The position numbers and the translations under genes are program-made. DNA of 64,000 nucleotides from Tridacna crocea (lineage: Eukaryota > Mollusca > Bivalvia > Cardiida > Cardiidae), in contig OX031058.1 of the NCBI GenBank assembly GCA_943736015.1, positions 1,131,001 through 1,195,000 on the forward strand, given 5' to 3'. How positions within the stretch are numbered: position 1 is the first letter of the stretch; every line of letters begins with the position of its first letter. Below are positions 43,400 to 53,579 of the stretch, one piece after another. The notes under the pieces were generated by a model. That model was not told where the DNA came from. It worked only from the letters and a program-made list of their open reading frames with translations, and did not search any database.

Positions 43400-44130
43400 T
43401 CGAAATAGCACCGAAAGTTCCTTCTGACATGAAAAGGCATAAAACAATGTGGAGGAAGGAAAAGGGAAAATGCTGATTACAAGCGTTTTCGATTTATTTT
43501 CCACCACGATAATTTTTCTTAAAGACTTATCTTTCTCGGAATCGTCTAACCATTTACTATACAGTTCCGAGCTTTAACTCTTTGCCAAACGACAGAATTT
43601 AGACTTAACCAGATTGTAGGCATTTGTAGATGACAAAATAAACGTAACTAAAAAAATTTAATTTGTTTCTGGCACGGTGGAAAACATTGTGGGAAAAGGA
43701 GAAAATGCTGGTTACCAGCATTTTCTCCTTTTCCCACAATGTTTTCAAAAGGCTTCTATCTAAGGGTAGTGAAAACCAGGGATTATTTGGTAAAGGGTTA
43801 ACGCTCCTGGGAAGAATCTGCCTGGAATCAAAGTGGGAAAAACGCAAAAGTAGATGGCCATCATTTTCTCCTTTTCCCACAATGTTTCTTATACTTTCCA
43901 AGAGAAATCCCGTTATTTGAGTAACATTCGGTTTTATCGTTTGCAAATTGTTCTTTCAGAAACAACATGAAAAAAAAAAAAAGAAATATGGAAATGTGGA
44001 AAAACGGAAAATGCTGGTTACAATATTTTTTTTTCCTTTTGCCAAAATGTTTTCTACATTTCCAAGAAAAATTCGATTAATTGAGGCCATTTTAATTTGT
44101 CGTCTGCAAATGCTTCAGTTTGGACAAGTT
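43400..44130. mobile_element. Four family A elements in succession
   Basis: Worn hairpin 43447-43516; complete copy 43574-43801 (TTAACTCTTTGCCAAACGAC to TTTGGTAAAGGGTTAA, perfect hairpin 43679-43746); partial 43830-43890 (AAGTGGGAAAAACGC / CTCCTTTTCCCACAATG); partial 43990-44060. The third starts at the TTAA of the second (43798-43801). Confidence 0.82.
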
Positions 44131-44300
44131 CTTACGAACAATGTCCGTAACAAAGAAACAAACGAACAAATGTATAGCTGAAATACAAATAGCATCTGGC
44201 GGGATTCGAACCTATGACGGGCAAATAACCTCGTTTTTCGAGGTTTAAAAGACCAATACCATAACCACTGAGCCAAAGAGATATCTTCCTAACGCAGTGC
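44131..44300 (-). mobile_element. tRNA-derived repeat with long variable arm, copy 1
   Basis: On the minus strand TTTGGCTCAGTGGTTATGGT (A box), GGTCTTTTAAACC (anticodon-arm-like stem), CCTCGAAAAACGAGG (a 5-bp hairpin like a class II variable arm), then GTCATAGGTTCGAATCCCGC (B box). A tail with CGGACATTGTTCGTAAG follows. Confidence 0.75.
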
Positions 44301-44333
44301 ATACGAGAGTGGTTTCCAGTAACACACGCCCTC

Positions 44334-44562
44334 TTAACTGTTTCCCAAACAATCCCTGCTTTTTACAGGTTTGGAATAGTTGCCTTTTGAAAACATTGTG
44401 GGAAAAGGAGAAAATGCTGGTAACCAGCATTTTCTCCTTTTCCCACAATGTTTTCTACCCAATCATAGACAGAAATCATCTTTTCAGCAAGAGTTGAAAT
44501 GTTGTCTGCAGATGCTTTCAATTTGGTCTAGTCTAAAAGTTTGTCGTTTGGGAAAGGGTTAA
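44334..44562 (+). mobile_element. Family A between two tRNA-derived repeats
   Basis: TTAACTGTTTCCCAAACAAT to GTTTGGGAAAGGGTTAA. Hairpin 44389-44456 is perfect by eye. Confidence 0.92.
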
Positions 44563-44666
44563 AGGCATCATTTATTGATGACTCAAAGCCTCATTAGGCA
44601 GAAAGTCCTTTTTTGGACAACAAATGGAATAAATAGCTTAATGGCCAATCCCGGACGAGCCCCTAT

Positions 44667-44832
44667 CTTACGAACAAAGTCCGTAACAAAGAAACAAATG
44701 AACAAATGCTGAAATAGGAACTGCATTTGACGGGACTCTAACCCATGACGGGCCAATACCCTCGTTTTTCGAGGTTTAAAAGACCAATACCATAACCACT
44801 GAGCCAAATGAGATATCTCCCCAATGCAGTGG
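44667..44832 (-). mobile_element. tRNA-derived repeat with long variable arm, copy 2
   Basis: Same structure as 44131-44300 (CTTACGAACAAAGTCCGTAA, CGTTTTTCGAGGTTTAAAAG, CCATAACCACTGAGCC). The B box is altered (GGGACTCTAACCC). Offset about 535 bases. Confidence 0.75.
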
Positions 44833-44890
44833 TCAGGTATTTTAATCGGGACGAAAATATGCATGAAGGAGTTGTCTCGCGTAACAAAGT

Positions 44891-45101
44891 TTAACCCTTA
44901 AAGTGCTGATTAAAACCAGAGGCATTTATAAATAGGAAAAACATCTGAAATATTGCTGTACCAAGGTTATTTTTGCCATAATATGAAACAACATAGTGGA
45001 CAGAGTAGATCCAAGATCAGACTGCACGTTCTGTGCAGTCTGATCTTGATCTACACTGTCCACAAAACAAGTTAAGTTGGTTCCAGCGCTTTAAGTGTTA
45101 A
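44891..45101 (-). mobile_element. Family B, complete
   Basis: TTAACCCTTAAAGTGCTG and CAGCGCTTTAAGTGTTAA are clear inverted ends. Hairpin 44997-45062, outer arms TGGACAG / CTGTCCA changed symmetrically from CGGACAG. Confidence 0.92.
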
Positions 45102-45274
45102 AATTATGTCCTTCGGTATACCGTTCAGGTTACGTCAACACAGATAAGCTTCTACCGGAAACCATAAAAAGTCATTGGATAATTTGTTCATTACGTACAA
45201 TTCACGTTATATAGGTTTCACGTATCAACGATGAATAAAGTTTTATGCGAAGCTAATTTCACGCCTAATTATAC

Positions 45275-45370
45275 CCCCGCAAAAATGTTTTTTGTGGGGT
45301 ATACTGGGATCAGCGGACCTGTCCGTGTGTCTGTCCGTGCGTCGGTTTGTCCGTTTGTGTACAAAATACT
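45275..45370 (+). repeat. GTCTGTCCGT-rich repeat of molluscan type
   Basis: CCCCCGCAAAAATG, TTTTTGTGGGGTATACTGGG and CTGTCCGTGTGTCTGTCCGT. The first two pair as a short inverted repeat. The association with molluscs is from memory. Confidence 0.5.
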
Positions 45371-45512
45371 ATTATTGCCTGTCTCTGTCAAAGCGATGGC
45401 GGGGTTATTAAGTTACATTCAGTAACAGCTCTAGTTTCATCTAAATGTAAGTTTTGCTTTATGGGGGAAAGTAGCTCATGGCTTGTAGAGACGTTGTAGA
45501 AACTACTGTTAA

Positions 45513-45713
45513 GGATAGGATACCTTTCGTGTAACATCGTTTTTCATCGCAGAAAATCGTACGGGTTCGGCTTTAACTCGGGTAATCCGTAATCGATCGG
45601 CCGATAAATGCTGGTTCCACGCATCGATTACGTGTTACCCGAATCTTAGCCGAATACGTACGATTTTCGGCGATGAAAGACGATGTTATACGGAATCTCA
45701 GGGTGTCCTATCC
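45513..45713. repeat. Long imperfect inverted repeat
   Basis: GGATAGGATACC / GGGTGTCCTATCC at the ends. Inner arms AACATCGTTTTTCATCGC, GAAAATCGTACG, CGGGTAATCCGTAATCGATC pair with the mirrored right side. Confidence 0.82.
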
Positions 45714-45829
45714 GTAAAATAAGATCGGGAATTTTCGTCGACTGATACCTTCTTCACCATGGTTTACATAAATTGAAAGATAGTTGAAAAGAATGTTAAA
45801 CACAAATGATATTGGTAATACTTATTTAA

Positions 45830-45934
45830 GGAATAAAGAGAATTTTATTTTTTTTTTCATGGAGATATGACACTTTTGTGTGATTAGGTTTTATTTTTAT
45901 ACCTCCATGAAAAAAATAAAATTCTCTACATTCC
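45830..45934. repeat. Inverted repeat, 105 bp
   Basis: GGAATAAAGAGAATTTTATT pairs with AATAAAATTCTCTACATTCC. TTCATGGAG / CCTCCATGAA also pair. Confidence 0.85.
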
Positions 45935-46189
45935 TTATAATTTAATATTACAGACAACATACACCCACGGAAATAATTCAAACTGCATTCATTTTCTTTA
46001 GTTTTAAATCTAACGTTGGACTTTCTAAAGTCTCCCCCCCCCCCACTCATATTTGTATGGCACAAGAAAACAATAGGGAAGCAGTTTTCAGATCCCCAAA
46101 ACTGAAAATTAGCCAATAGAATGAAAGTTATTGAGCAAAGCAGTGTGTAGGACCCGCAAAAGTAATCTTCAGCAAAAGTAGTTTCGTTG

Positions 46190-46346
46190 TAATGCAGAGA
46201 AATGACCCTGTTCATTATTCTACGTAGAGAAATGACCCCAGAAGTCATTTTACTACATAAAATAATGACCCGGGCCATTCCTCTGCGTAGAGAAATGACT
46301 CATGGGTCATTTTGTAGGGGAGGGTCATTTCTCTGCATTACACCGG
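46190..46346. mobile_element. Family N, uninterrupted copy
   Basis: GTAATGCAGAGAAATGACCC to GGGTCATTTCTCTGCATTAC + ACCGG. Internal CTACGTAGAGAAATGACCCC blocks. Smaller than the 5338 copy because it has no insert. Confidence 0.82.
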
Positions 46347-46489
46347 CACAAGATGATTTTTTTCACGGAGAAATTTTTTTTTCAGCCCATCAGAACTCAC
46401 CAATGTTCATGAAAACAACTGATATCAAATTATACTTCCATAAGTAATAAAACTAATGCTACTAAAACTGGTAAACTGGTAGCTGCTTC

Positions 46490-46640
46490 TACTAATTATT
46501 GACTATTAAGCTGTTAAGAACGACTAACTGACCTTCTGCGGACAGTGTAGATTAAGATCAGACTGCACAGAATATTCTGTGCAGTCTGATCTTGGTCTAC
46601 ACCGTTCGAAACTGGTCAGTCAGTCGCGCTTAATATCAAA
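46490..46640. mobile_element. Family B with extended palindrome
   Basis: Hairpin 46538-46608 with the centre GCACAGAATATTCTGTGC. Pairing carries on outward (AACGACTAACTGACC / GGTCAGTCAGTCGCG), so most of this copy is one palindrome. 46641-46960 shows nothing. Confidence 0.82.
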
Positions 46641-46959
46641 GGATAATTTGAGTTGGGAACTATTTATTTTTCATAAACGAATGGATGATAGTATAACAGA
46701 ATGTAACGGTTCCTCGATGAGAGAGAGAGAAGGAAAAAACTTTGCCGCGATGACCTTCGCAAATCCATATTAATGTTAGCGTTTCCTATGAATGACAGCT
46801 AGATCTGGCAATCTGCTTTTTTACAATAGAAGAAATTTCATGCCTGCGTCTTGCTTGACAACTATTATTCTGGTTCGTAGAATTGTCCTTACAGAACGTG
46901 CCAGCTTTTGATAATAAGGTTCTGCGAAATCACAATTGGAGAAGTGGTGGTATAATTGT

Positions 46960-47446
46960 CCTGCCACACGCAAAAAGGTGCAGTCCGACATTTGCGTAAA
47001 GTAACGTTTCGAATTAGCCTGCGCAGTGAGTGCAGGCTAATTCGAGACGGCGTTTTACGACTACATTCGATTTTGTTCTAAAACAGACTTACGCAAAACA
47101 GAAAATTGCATTTAAACGGAAAGTGACATCTCGGATTGCGCAGGCTGATCCGAAACGTCACATTACAACTACAATCGATTTTGTTTTAAAGCAGAGTTGC
47201 CCAAAACAGAAAATTGCGTTAAACGGATAGTGTTGTCTCGGATTAGCCTGCGCCGACTGCGCAGGCTGACCCCAGACGGCATTTTACGAATATATTCGAT
47301 TTAAATCTACAGCTGACTTGCACAAAACAGAAAATTGCGTTAAAAGGAAGAGTTGTCTCGGCTCAGCCTGCGCGAACTGCGCAGGCTCATCCGAGACGAC
47401 ATTTTACGCAAATGTCTGAAGGTCCCTTTTCGCGTGTTGCAGACTA
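46960..47446 (+). mobile_element. Family C element with four tandem hairpin units
   Basis: Terminal repeats CTGCCACACGCAAAAAGG and CCCTTTTCGCGTGTTGCAG enclose four ~118-bp units starting near 46988, 47108, 47223 and 47341. Each is a hairpin (CTCGGATTAGCCTGCGC.. mirrored) followed by a linker with CAAAACAGAAAATTGC. The second unit has lost one GCCTGCGCA half. Confidence 0.88.
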
Positions 47447-47473
47447 ATTATCTAGAGTGGGTTAATTTTCACT

Positions 47474-47651
47474 TTAACCGTTATTCTGCTAAATAGAAAA
47501 ATAAAACTTTCAAGCCCCTAGGAAAAAGCCCAAATTTTCCAATTTCAAGGGCATTTTAAGGGGAAAAATATCTCCTCATTGGACAGTTTGGATTCAAGAT
47601 AAGAATGCACGTTCGTGCAGTTTGAGTTGCTTTTGGCAATGTAAGCGTTAA
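47474..47651 (-). mobile_element. Family B, worn
   Basis: TTAACCGTTATTCTGCTAAA to ATGTAAGCGTTAA. Hairpin remnant TGGACAGTTTGGATTCAAGA, TGCACGTTCGTGCAG. Confidence 0.7.
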
Positions 47652-47654
47652 TTC

Positions 47655-47790
47655 GTCATCAATTGACTAATTTTAAGATTGGTCCATGTTGAAAACTATT
47701 TGCAGAGGACAAATTATATATAGCTCAAATGATTTTTATATTGATATTTTAGATAACATTGCGAGAAAAGGAGAAAATGCTAAAATGATA
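47655..47790 (-). mobile_element. Family A, half
   Basis: AATTTTAAGATTGGTCCATG, TAACATTGCGAGAAAAGGAG, then cut at the palindrome centre. A decayed B copy follows at 47835-48010 (GCTGCACGTTCTGTGCAGTC). Confidence 0.65.
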
Positions 47791-48247
47791 TCTGACCTTG
47801 GATTGCAGATATTCATAATCTAACCCAATTTCCCGCTAAGAGGGTAAATAAAACCTCCAGTTAATTATAGTAAAATCCCAATTTGTGCTATTTCATTCGT
47901 ATTTTTTGGGAGGAATGGGGGGATGACTAAGCTGCACGTTCTGTGCAGTCTGATCTTTATCTACAGTTTGCGCAAAAGCCCATAAAGTCAGACTTGGCAG
48001 CATAAGTATTGTTGGTGATTAGATTCTTGTTGTGGGTACGAGGTCTGTCCTTAAAACTGAAGTCAAAACACTAAGTTGAAAGTGCACGAGCTCTTCAATC
48101 GGGTTTTGCACGTTTGAAATTGTGCAATTTTGTGTCAACTTAAAACTTTGGAATTTTAGAATGTGTCCTAAGTCTGTTTATATTGGTAAAATAGGTCTCA
48201 CGTAACAAACTCAATTAAAGTAAAAATGGGTTCGTAAACATTATCTA

Positions 48248-48582
48248 CCGCTAGATGGCATTCTACAAAATACACATCTATCTAATTTGGGCATTCTGGG
48301 TACAGAACCGGACTACTTTTCTACGCGACAATCGTTACTTTGAATTCCAAACTCGATAAAACGCTACCTGGTGCGATTCATTCAGCTATGGTCAGCAGTT
48401 TAGAGAAATCTGGAACTAAAATAGGCCTGATTTCTGTTCAAACGTATTCATAAAAGCTAATTTATCCATTGCTACATTATAGCGCGTATTAGTACAATCT
48501 CCGAAATTCGTGGGGGAGTGATGCGTCTTAGCAGACAGGTCGAATCTTTGAAGAATATGACATGCGCAGATAACGGGTCCAT
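48248..48582 (+). mobile_element. Family L, complete
   Basis: CGCTAGATGGCATTCTACAA, GGGCATTCTGGGTACAGAAC, TCAGCTATGGTCAGCAGTTT, GGGGGAGTGATGCGTC, GAATATGACATGCGCAG. Confidence 0.82.
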
Positions 48583-48593
48583 CTGTCTCACTC

Positions 48594-48816
48594 TTAACCA
48601 AGCCACAAAATTCTAAACTTGTTCAAATTCAAAGCATTTTGCAGGGGAAAAATTAAAGGTGAGTCAAATGTTAAAACTTGCCTTTAAGTGAATAGGAAAC
48701 ATTGCGGGAAAAGGAGAAAATGCTGGTTACCAGAATTTTCTCCTTTCCCCACAATGTTTTCAAACGTTTTCTGTCTCATGGTCTTTAGGACTCGGGATTG
48801 TGTGGCTAAGGGTTAA
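48594..48816 (-). mobile_element. Family A, complete, between two L copies
   Basis: TTAACCAAGCCACAAAATTC to GTGTGGCTAAGGGTTAA. Hairpin 48697-48763. Confidence 0.88.
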
Positions 48817-48896
48817 AGCCACCTTTGTACGATTTAAGATGTTTAAATCTTGCTAAACAGAATTCGGTTTAATGCTCCTTTAAACAAGGATCCGCT

Positions 48897-49234
48897 CTCA
48901 TAGTCCATTGTCTGTGCATGTCATACATATTCTTCGAAGATTTGACCTGTCTGCTATGACGCATCGCCGATGCCATATGCTACAGAAAAGTAAGGCTTAG
49001 AACGAAGCCATTACCCAAGCCTGTAGGGGCTGTTTTAATAAATGGCTGGTTCATGGGTTTACATGCTAGCTGAATGAATCGCATCAGGTAGTGTTTTATT
49101 GAGTAAACGTTTATTTCACATGTAGTTTAAAATTCAAAGTAACGGTTGTCGCGTAGAGAAGTGGTTCGGTTCTGTACCCAGAATGCCCAAATTAGATAGA
49201 TGCGTGTTTGTAGAATGCCATTTAGCGGGAGATA
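48897..49234 (-). mobile_element. Family L, reversed copy
   Basis: GTGCATGTCATACATATTCT, TAGCTGAATGAATCGCATC, GAGTAAACGTTTATTTC, GTAGAATGCCATTTAGCGGG. Opposite orientation to 48248-48582, with family A in between. Confidence 0.8.
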
Positions 49235-49495
49235 ATGCTCTCATAGTCTATATCTATCTGTACGTGTTTTATTTTTCATACGACACCATTGGCCTTTTGC
49301 CACAAAAACAATATCTTTATTAGGGAAGGTCGCCCGGCAGCACAAATTTGTTATACAGTAGCCAACAACGTTTTTTTCCCATCTCCTGTGTATTTGATCA
49401 TCAATAACTTGCACACTACCAAGGAATAAGAAAATTTGCGAGAAAAAAAAATTTAATGGTACGTGACGCATAAAACGAAGAAAGTCATTATACAA

Positions 49496-49726
49496 TTAAA
49501 TCTCTACCAAACGACAAAATTTTAGACTTGTCCGAATTTAAAGCATTTGCAGAAGACAAAATTAATGCAAATCAAAAATTAAAATTCATTCTAGGAGGGG
49601 TGAAAAAAACATTGTTGGAAAAGGAGAAAATGCTGGTTACCAGCATTTTCTCCTTTTCCCACAATGTTTTCAAAAGGCTTCTTTCACCAGGTCGTTCAAA
49701 AGCGGTATTGTGTGGTAAAGTGTTAA
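49496..49726 (-). mobile_element. Family A, complete
   Basis: TTAAATCTCTACCAAACGAC to GTGTGGTAAAGTGTTAA. Hairpin 49607-49673. 49235-49495 shows nothing recognised. Confidence 0.9.
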
Positions 49727-49803
49727 CGGATGCAAAAAGTCTTTTTGTATCTGGCGACAGTCTAAATGATGAAGTGCAGTCTTTTGACATGCAAAGAATC
49801 TAC

Positions 49804-49828
49804 AAACAACAACAACAACAACAACAAT
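49804..49828 (+). repeat. Microsatellite (CAA)n
   Basis: Eight CAA units. Confidence 0.9.
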
Positions 49829-49865
49829 CTACCAAAATTTCTGCAATGACTACGCAGGCTGACTT

Positions 49866-50206
49866 GGGTCGTCGTCTGCGCATGTCATATTCTTCGAAGA
49901 TTCGACCTTTCTCATATCACGGACGCATTACTCTCCCCATAGTTTGAGGGATTGTAGTAATACGCGCTATAAAGTATCAATGGAGAAAGAGCTTTTATCA
50001 ATCAATAGCTTTGATGAGTAATCAGGCCTGTTTTAGCTCCAGATTTCTCTAAACTGCTGATCATAGCTGAATGAATCGCACCAGATAGCGTTTTATTGAG
50101 TAAACTTTTATCTTAGTTTGAAATTCAAAGTAACGGTTGTCGCGTAGAAAAGTAGTCCGGTTCTGTTAGATGTGTATTTGTAGAATGCCATCTAGTGGGA
50201 AATTAT
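49866..50206 (-). mobile_element. Family L, reversed copy
   Basis: CTGCGCATGTCATATTCTTC, ATCATAGCTGAATGAATCGC, AAGTAGTCCGGTTCTG, GTAGAATGCCATCTAGTGGG. Confidence 0.82.
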
Positions 50207-50304
50207 GGACTTGGGTTGATACTTCTTTCTGGGGATGCATTAACACCCCCCTCCCCTCCCCCAGCCCCATTTAAAGATTGCATGGCTCCAATAATTTACA
50301 CGTT

Positions 50305-50800
50305 TTATTTCATGCTTTCTGGTAGGTTATCGAGAAATATCGGTGAAATATTTTTCGATATTACATGGTAACGACCTGTAAAAATACGATTTTTTATATT
50401 CTAACTCTTCCATTAAAGGCGAAAACTGTTCTTCCCGTGTTCTTGTTACCTAAGTAAACTGCGCGTGCCTCACAACCAGATGGAAATATGACGTTATTTA
50501 CCGTACATTTCTCAAGCTTGACGTAGTAGTGTAATGCATCGCTATGCGGAGGGGGTAAACACCACGTGAAATAATCGAAACGAACTGATTAAGTCCTCTC
50601 TAAAAAGGGTTCAAAGCCTGAAATAATAGAATATTTGTTTTGTACGGCGAAAGATCGAAATTCATTTCATCTCGTGAACATCATCGGTAATATTTACACT
50701 CATGGCTGCGCCACTCGTGACAAATTTACCGATGATGTTCACTGGATGAAATAAATCTCGATTTTTCAACGTAAAAAAAACCAAATATCCTCTATATCTC
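50305..50800 (+). mobile_element. Family H, complete
   Basis: CATGCTTTCTGGTAGGTTAT, GCGCGTGCCTCACAACCAGA, GGGGGTAAACACCACGTG, terminal palindrome 50646-50770 (AAAGATCGAAATTCATTTCA .. ATGGCTGCGCCACTCGTG .. mirror). Confidence 0.82.
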
Positions 50801-51260
50801 TTTTCTGGACAGTTGGTAAAAAAAAAAGAGGTCCACAGGAAATTCCAGCTTAAAAGTGGCCGTTTATAGAAGTTTTGTTGAAGTGTAAACATGTATTTTA
50901 ACGTGCCGACAGACCATTCCAAGCAAATAAGACGATCGTCGTAAAAAGCTGTCAAACGGGGTTTGCAGACGACAGTTCTTTCAATTCCAACAGCAGACGA
51001 TGAAATCTGGCGATTTCTGAGTGTCGCTAAATTGAAAAGTCTCTGCATTATTATGTAAGAGAAAATCGTTTGATCCTGACAGCTTAATTTGACCCGGGAC
51101 GATATTGGCCGGGACAAAATCAGGCAGAAACTTATGAATAACGTCTATACGGGGAAGTCTCTTTGTCCCTCAGATACCGGAAACAATATAACATGCTTTG
51201 GCGGAGAGCACGGAACGTGTGCATTTGGGTTTTTTTTTTACTGTTTGCTTCTTTGTTCGT
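50801..51260. other. No gene seen
   Basis: Nothing recognised; an open minus frame over 50662-51117 overlaps the H palindrome. Confidence 0.4.
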
Positions 51261-51483
51261 TTAACCCTTTACCAAACAATCCCTGGCTTTTACGACCCTG
51301 AGATAGAAGCCTTTTGAAAACTTTGTGGGAAAAGGAGAAAATGCTGGTTACCAGCATTTTCTCCTTTTTCCACAATGTTTTCTATCCTGCTGGGAACAAA
51401 TTTTTTAAGTACTTTCATTTTGTCGTTTGCAATTGCTTTCAATTTGGGCCAGTCAAAAATTTTGTCGTTTGGTAAAGGGTTAA
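51261..51483 (+). mobile_element. Family A, complete
   Basis: TTAACCCTTTACCAAACAAT and GTTTGGTAAAGGGTTAA are exact inverted ends over 17 bases. Hairpin 51314-51381. Confidence 0.93.
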
Positions 51484-51488
51484 TCGTG

Positions 51489-51575
51489 CGGCTTTTGGCG
51501 CCGTTTTCAACATTATTTTAGTTATATTGTAGTTTATTTATCTATTCATCCTTCTGTAGAGTTTCTTTTTCCAGT
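51489..51575 (-). mobile_element. SINE type S2, tail fragment
   Basis: GCGCCGTTTTCAACATTATT and TTAGTTATATTGTAG correspond to the S2 3' end. Confidence 0.55.
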
Positions 51576-51589
51576 TTTTTTTTTTGCAT

Positions 51590-51870
51590 AGAATGATCAC
51601 TTATAAATCTAAAACTACTAATTTCTCATTACAAAAGGTAGATAATAATTACCCCCCTTTTCAGGAAATAAACAGAAGTATCAACAAATAATTTCACGAT
51701 AGACATCAGAATAATTTCTGGTCGGTTAAAAACTGTGCAATGGTATTATGTCAGTATAAATCACTATTTATCAACCATCAAGAAATTTTATTCCATTGCG
51801 AAGGAAGCGTCAAGTAATAAGAAATTTCATTCCATGTTGCACTAGAAACGTAATGGGTCTACTGCCTTAA
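51590..51870 (-). mobile_element. Family M, truncated
   Basis: GATAATAATTACCCCCCTTT, TCTGGTCGGTTAAAAACTGT, ATGTTGCACTAGAAACG to GGGTCTACTGCCTTAA. The other terminus is absent. Confidence 0.75.
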
Positions 51871-51977
51871 TTTATTTACTAGGATACCTCCAAATATATC
51901 AGTTCGACCGTTATAGACTATTGAAAAACAATCGCTAAAAAATAGATTTTTTAGATTTAACAGGCTTGTTGAAATAA

Positions 51978-52044
51978 GCGGACGACAAAGTTCAAGATCA
52001 GACTGCACAGAACGTGCAGTCTGATCTTGATCTTTGTCGTCTGC
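51978..52044. mobile_element. Family B hairpin with a co-changed stem
   Basis: GCGGACGACAAAGTTCAAGA against TCTTGATCTTTGTCGTCTGC. Both arms read GACAAAG/CTTTGTC where other copies read CAGTGTAG/CTACACTG. Confidence 0.82.
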
Positions 52045-52619
52045 AAAAGTGCATAAAATTGGCCAATGGCGCTGTGGGGATTGCAGCAGACGCACACACT
52101 CGCTATATTAGAAAAGGCGGGAAATTCTATTTCCCAGAGTGCCGCGGTTGACACCTTATTGCATATCACGTAGTCTCCGAGTATATCACAAGGTAATACA
52201 AAATCTCTCTCTAACATGCAATTGAAAATGTCTTTTAAAGGAAACTCTTCAGAAAATTATATTGTGAAACCAATCTTCAGAAATGTATTATTACAAAATT
52301 CAGTAAGGTTACAACATAGGTCCCTGAAACTCTATTACGAAATTTTCATTATCAGACACTGTTACTATGAATAGCACATTGGGGATTCCCTATGTATTGT
52401 TTGTAATAAGACAAGGTGTGTAACGAAAAAGAAAATTTGACACCTGTCGACTTTCAGAGATAAAATCTAGACGAAAACGGATAAATGAACTTAGTTACCG
52501 TTGCAGATGAATTCATTAATGATTTTACTTCTGTACCCTGACCTTTGAAAGTTCCAAACGGCTGGTACCATCAAGAAATAGCTCTCATTTCAAAAAAATA
52601 AAATAAAAATCTTATTTGA
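52045..52619. other. No gene; one family G arm
   Basis: 52360-52390 (GACACTGTTACTATGAATAG) is one arm of family G. Nothing else recognised. Confidence 0.45.
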
Positions 52620-52771
52620 CGTCCTCGGTATATAGCACCGTCATAAGGGACCACTGTTTAACGTATCACCCGAAAGACTATCAGGAATACCAGATAGCTG
52701 GCCGTGGGGCTCAACCAATATCTTGAAAACTTGAAGTACTACGCTCTACCGCTTGAGCTATGCGGGCTGAA
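52620..52771 (-). mobile_element. MetaSINE-like SINE, truncated
   Basis: Central block TATAGCACCGTCATAAGGGA and AACGTATCACCCGAAAGACT, head CTCTACCGCTTGAGCTATGC. The 3' part is missing. Confidence 0.75.
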
Positions 52772-53253
52772 CAGTTAAACGCATCGATAGATTGGAATTA
52801 AATCTAATTAGGTGTATAATGACGTCACATCTGACGGTATGAAGATAGACGGAATTACCAATTGAAAAAAAGGGCTAACTCATCATTCGAACGCCAGATT
52901 TGCAGGCTGATACTGCTCGTTACCGTCCATTCTTGTTTACGATTGCAGAAAGATCATTTTGAATTATTTCATACTTTGTGGTAGTTTATCGTGAAATAAT
53001 GGTGGATTACGATTTGATATTTCATAATTACGACCAGTAAATATACACCTGTATCATATTTTCAAACTCTTACATCTGAAGGCGGCAACTGTCCTTCTCG
53101 CTCAAAGAACGACACAATTTTGCAATGATTGACATTTTATTTGAAACGGTAAACAAAATGCAGCAGATAATGGTGAAGTAGCCGGTAACTTTGTTTTTAA
53201 TTATGGCGGATGAATATTAATTTTAAAATTTTGACCAATCAAAGTGCAGATCA
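52772..53253. other. No gene; worn family H piece
   Basis: 52970-53110 (GTTTATCGTGAAATAATGGT, ACGACCAGTAAATATAC, GGCGGCAACTGTCCTTC) is a diverged H fragment. Confidence 0.45.
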
Positions 53254-53330
53254 TGCGTGCGTTGTCAGAGCATGTCATATACTTTGAAGATTCGACCTGT
53301 CTTATATGACGCATCAACCCCCCCTTTCAA
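53254..53330 (-). mobile_element. Family L, end fragment
   Basis: GAGCATGTCATATACTTTGA and GATTCGACCTGTCTTATATG with GACGCATCA. Confidence 0.65.
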
Positions 53331-53579
53331 TATTACACATTCTCTAGTGTCTGGTCTAAATCTTTAACGATCTTACTATCTTTATATCATCTCAAGCTAA
53401 GGGAAAGGGTAGGGCTATAAGATAATCAAGTATTAGAAAATAATTTAAAGGAAAACACACGTAGGTGGGAACGACGTTTGAAAATGTCAATGGGGAGAAT
53501 AACATACAAGTAACTGACGTTCTATAGATATTTTCCTATAGACGGAGATGTTTCCCCTTGGCCTTTATATGGAATCCAC

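Noticed and set aside
45231-45425. Open frame with VRVSVRAS repeats
   Set aside because: It overlaps the GTCTGTCCGT low-complexity repeat. No protein family is recognised.
46202-46447. Open frame with repeated REMT motifs
   Set aside because: The repeats are translations of the family N GGGTCATT palindromic blocks.
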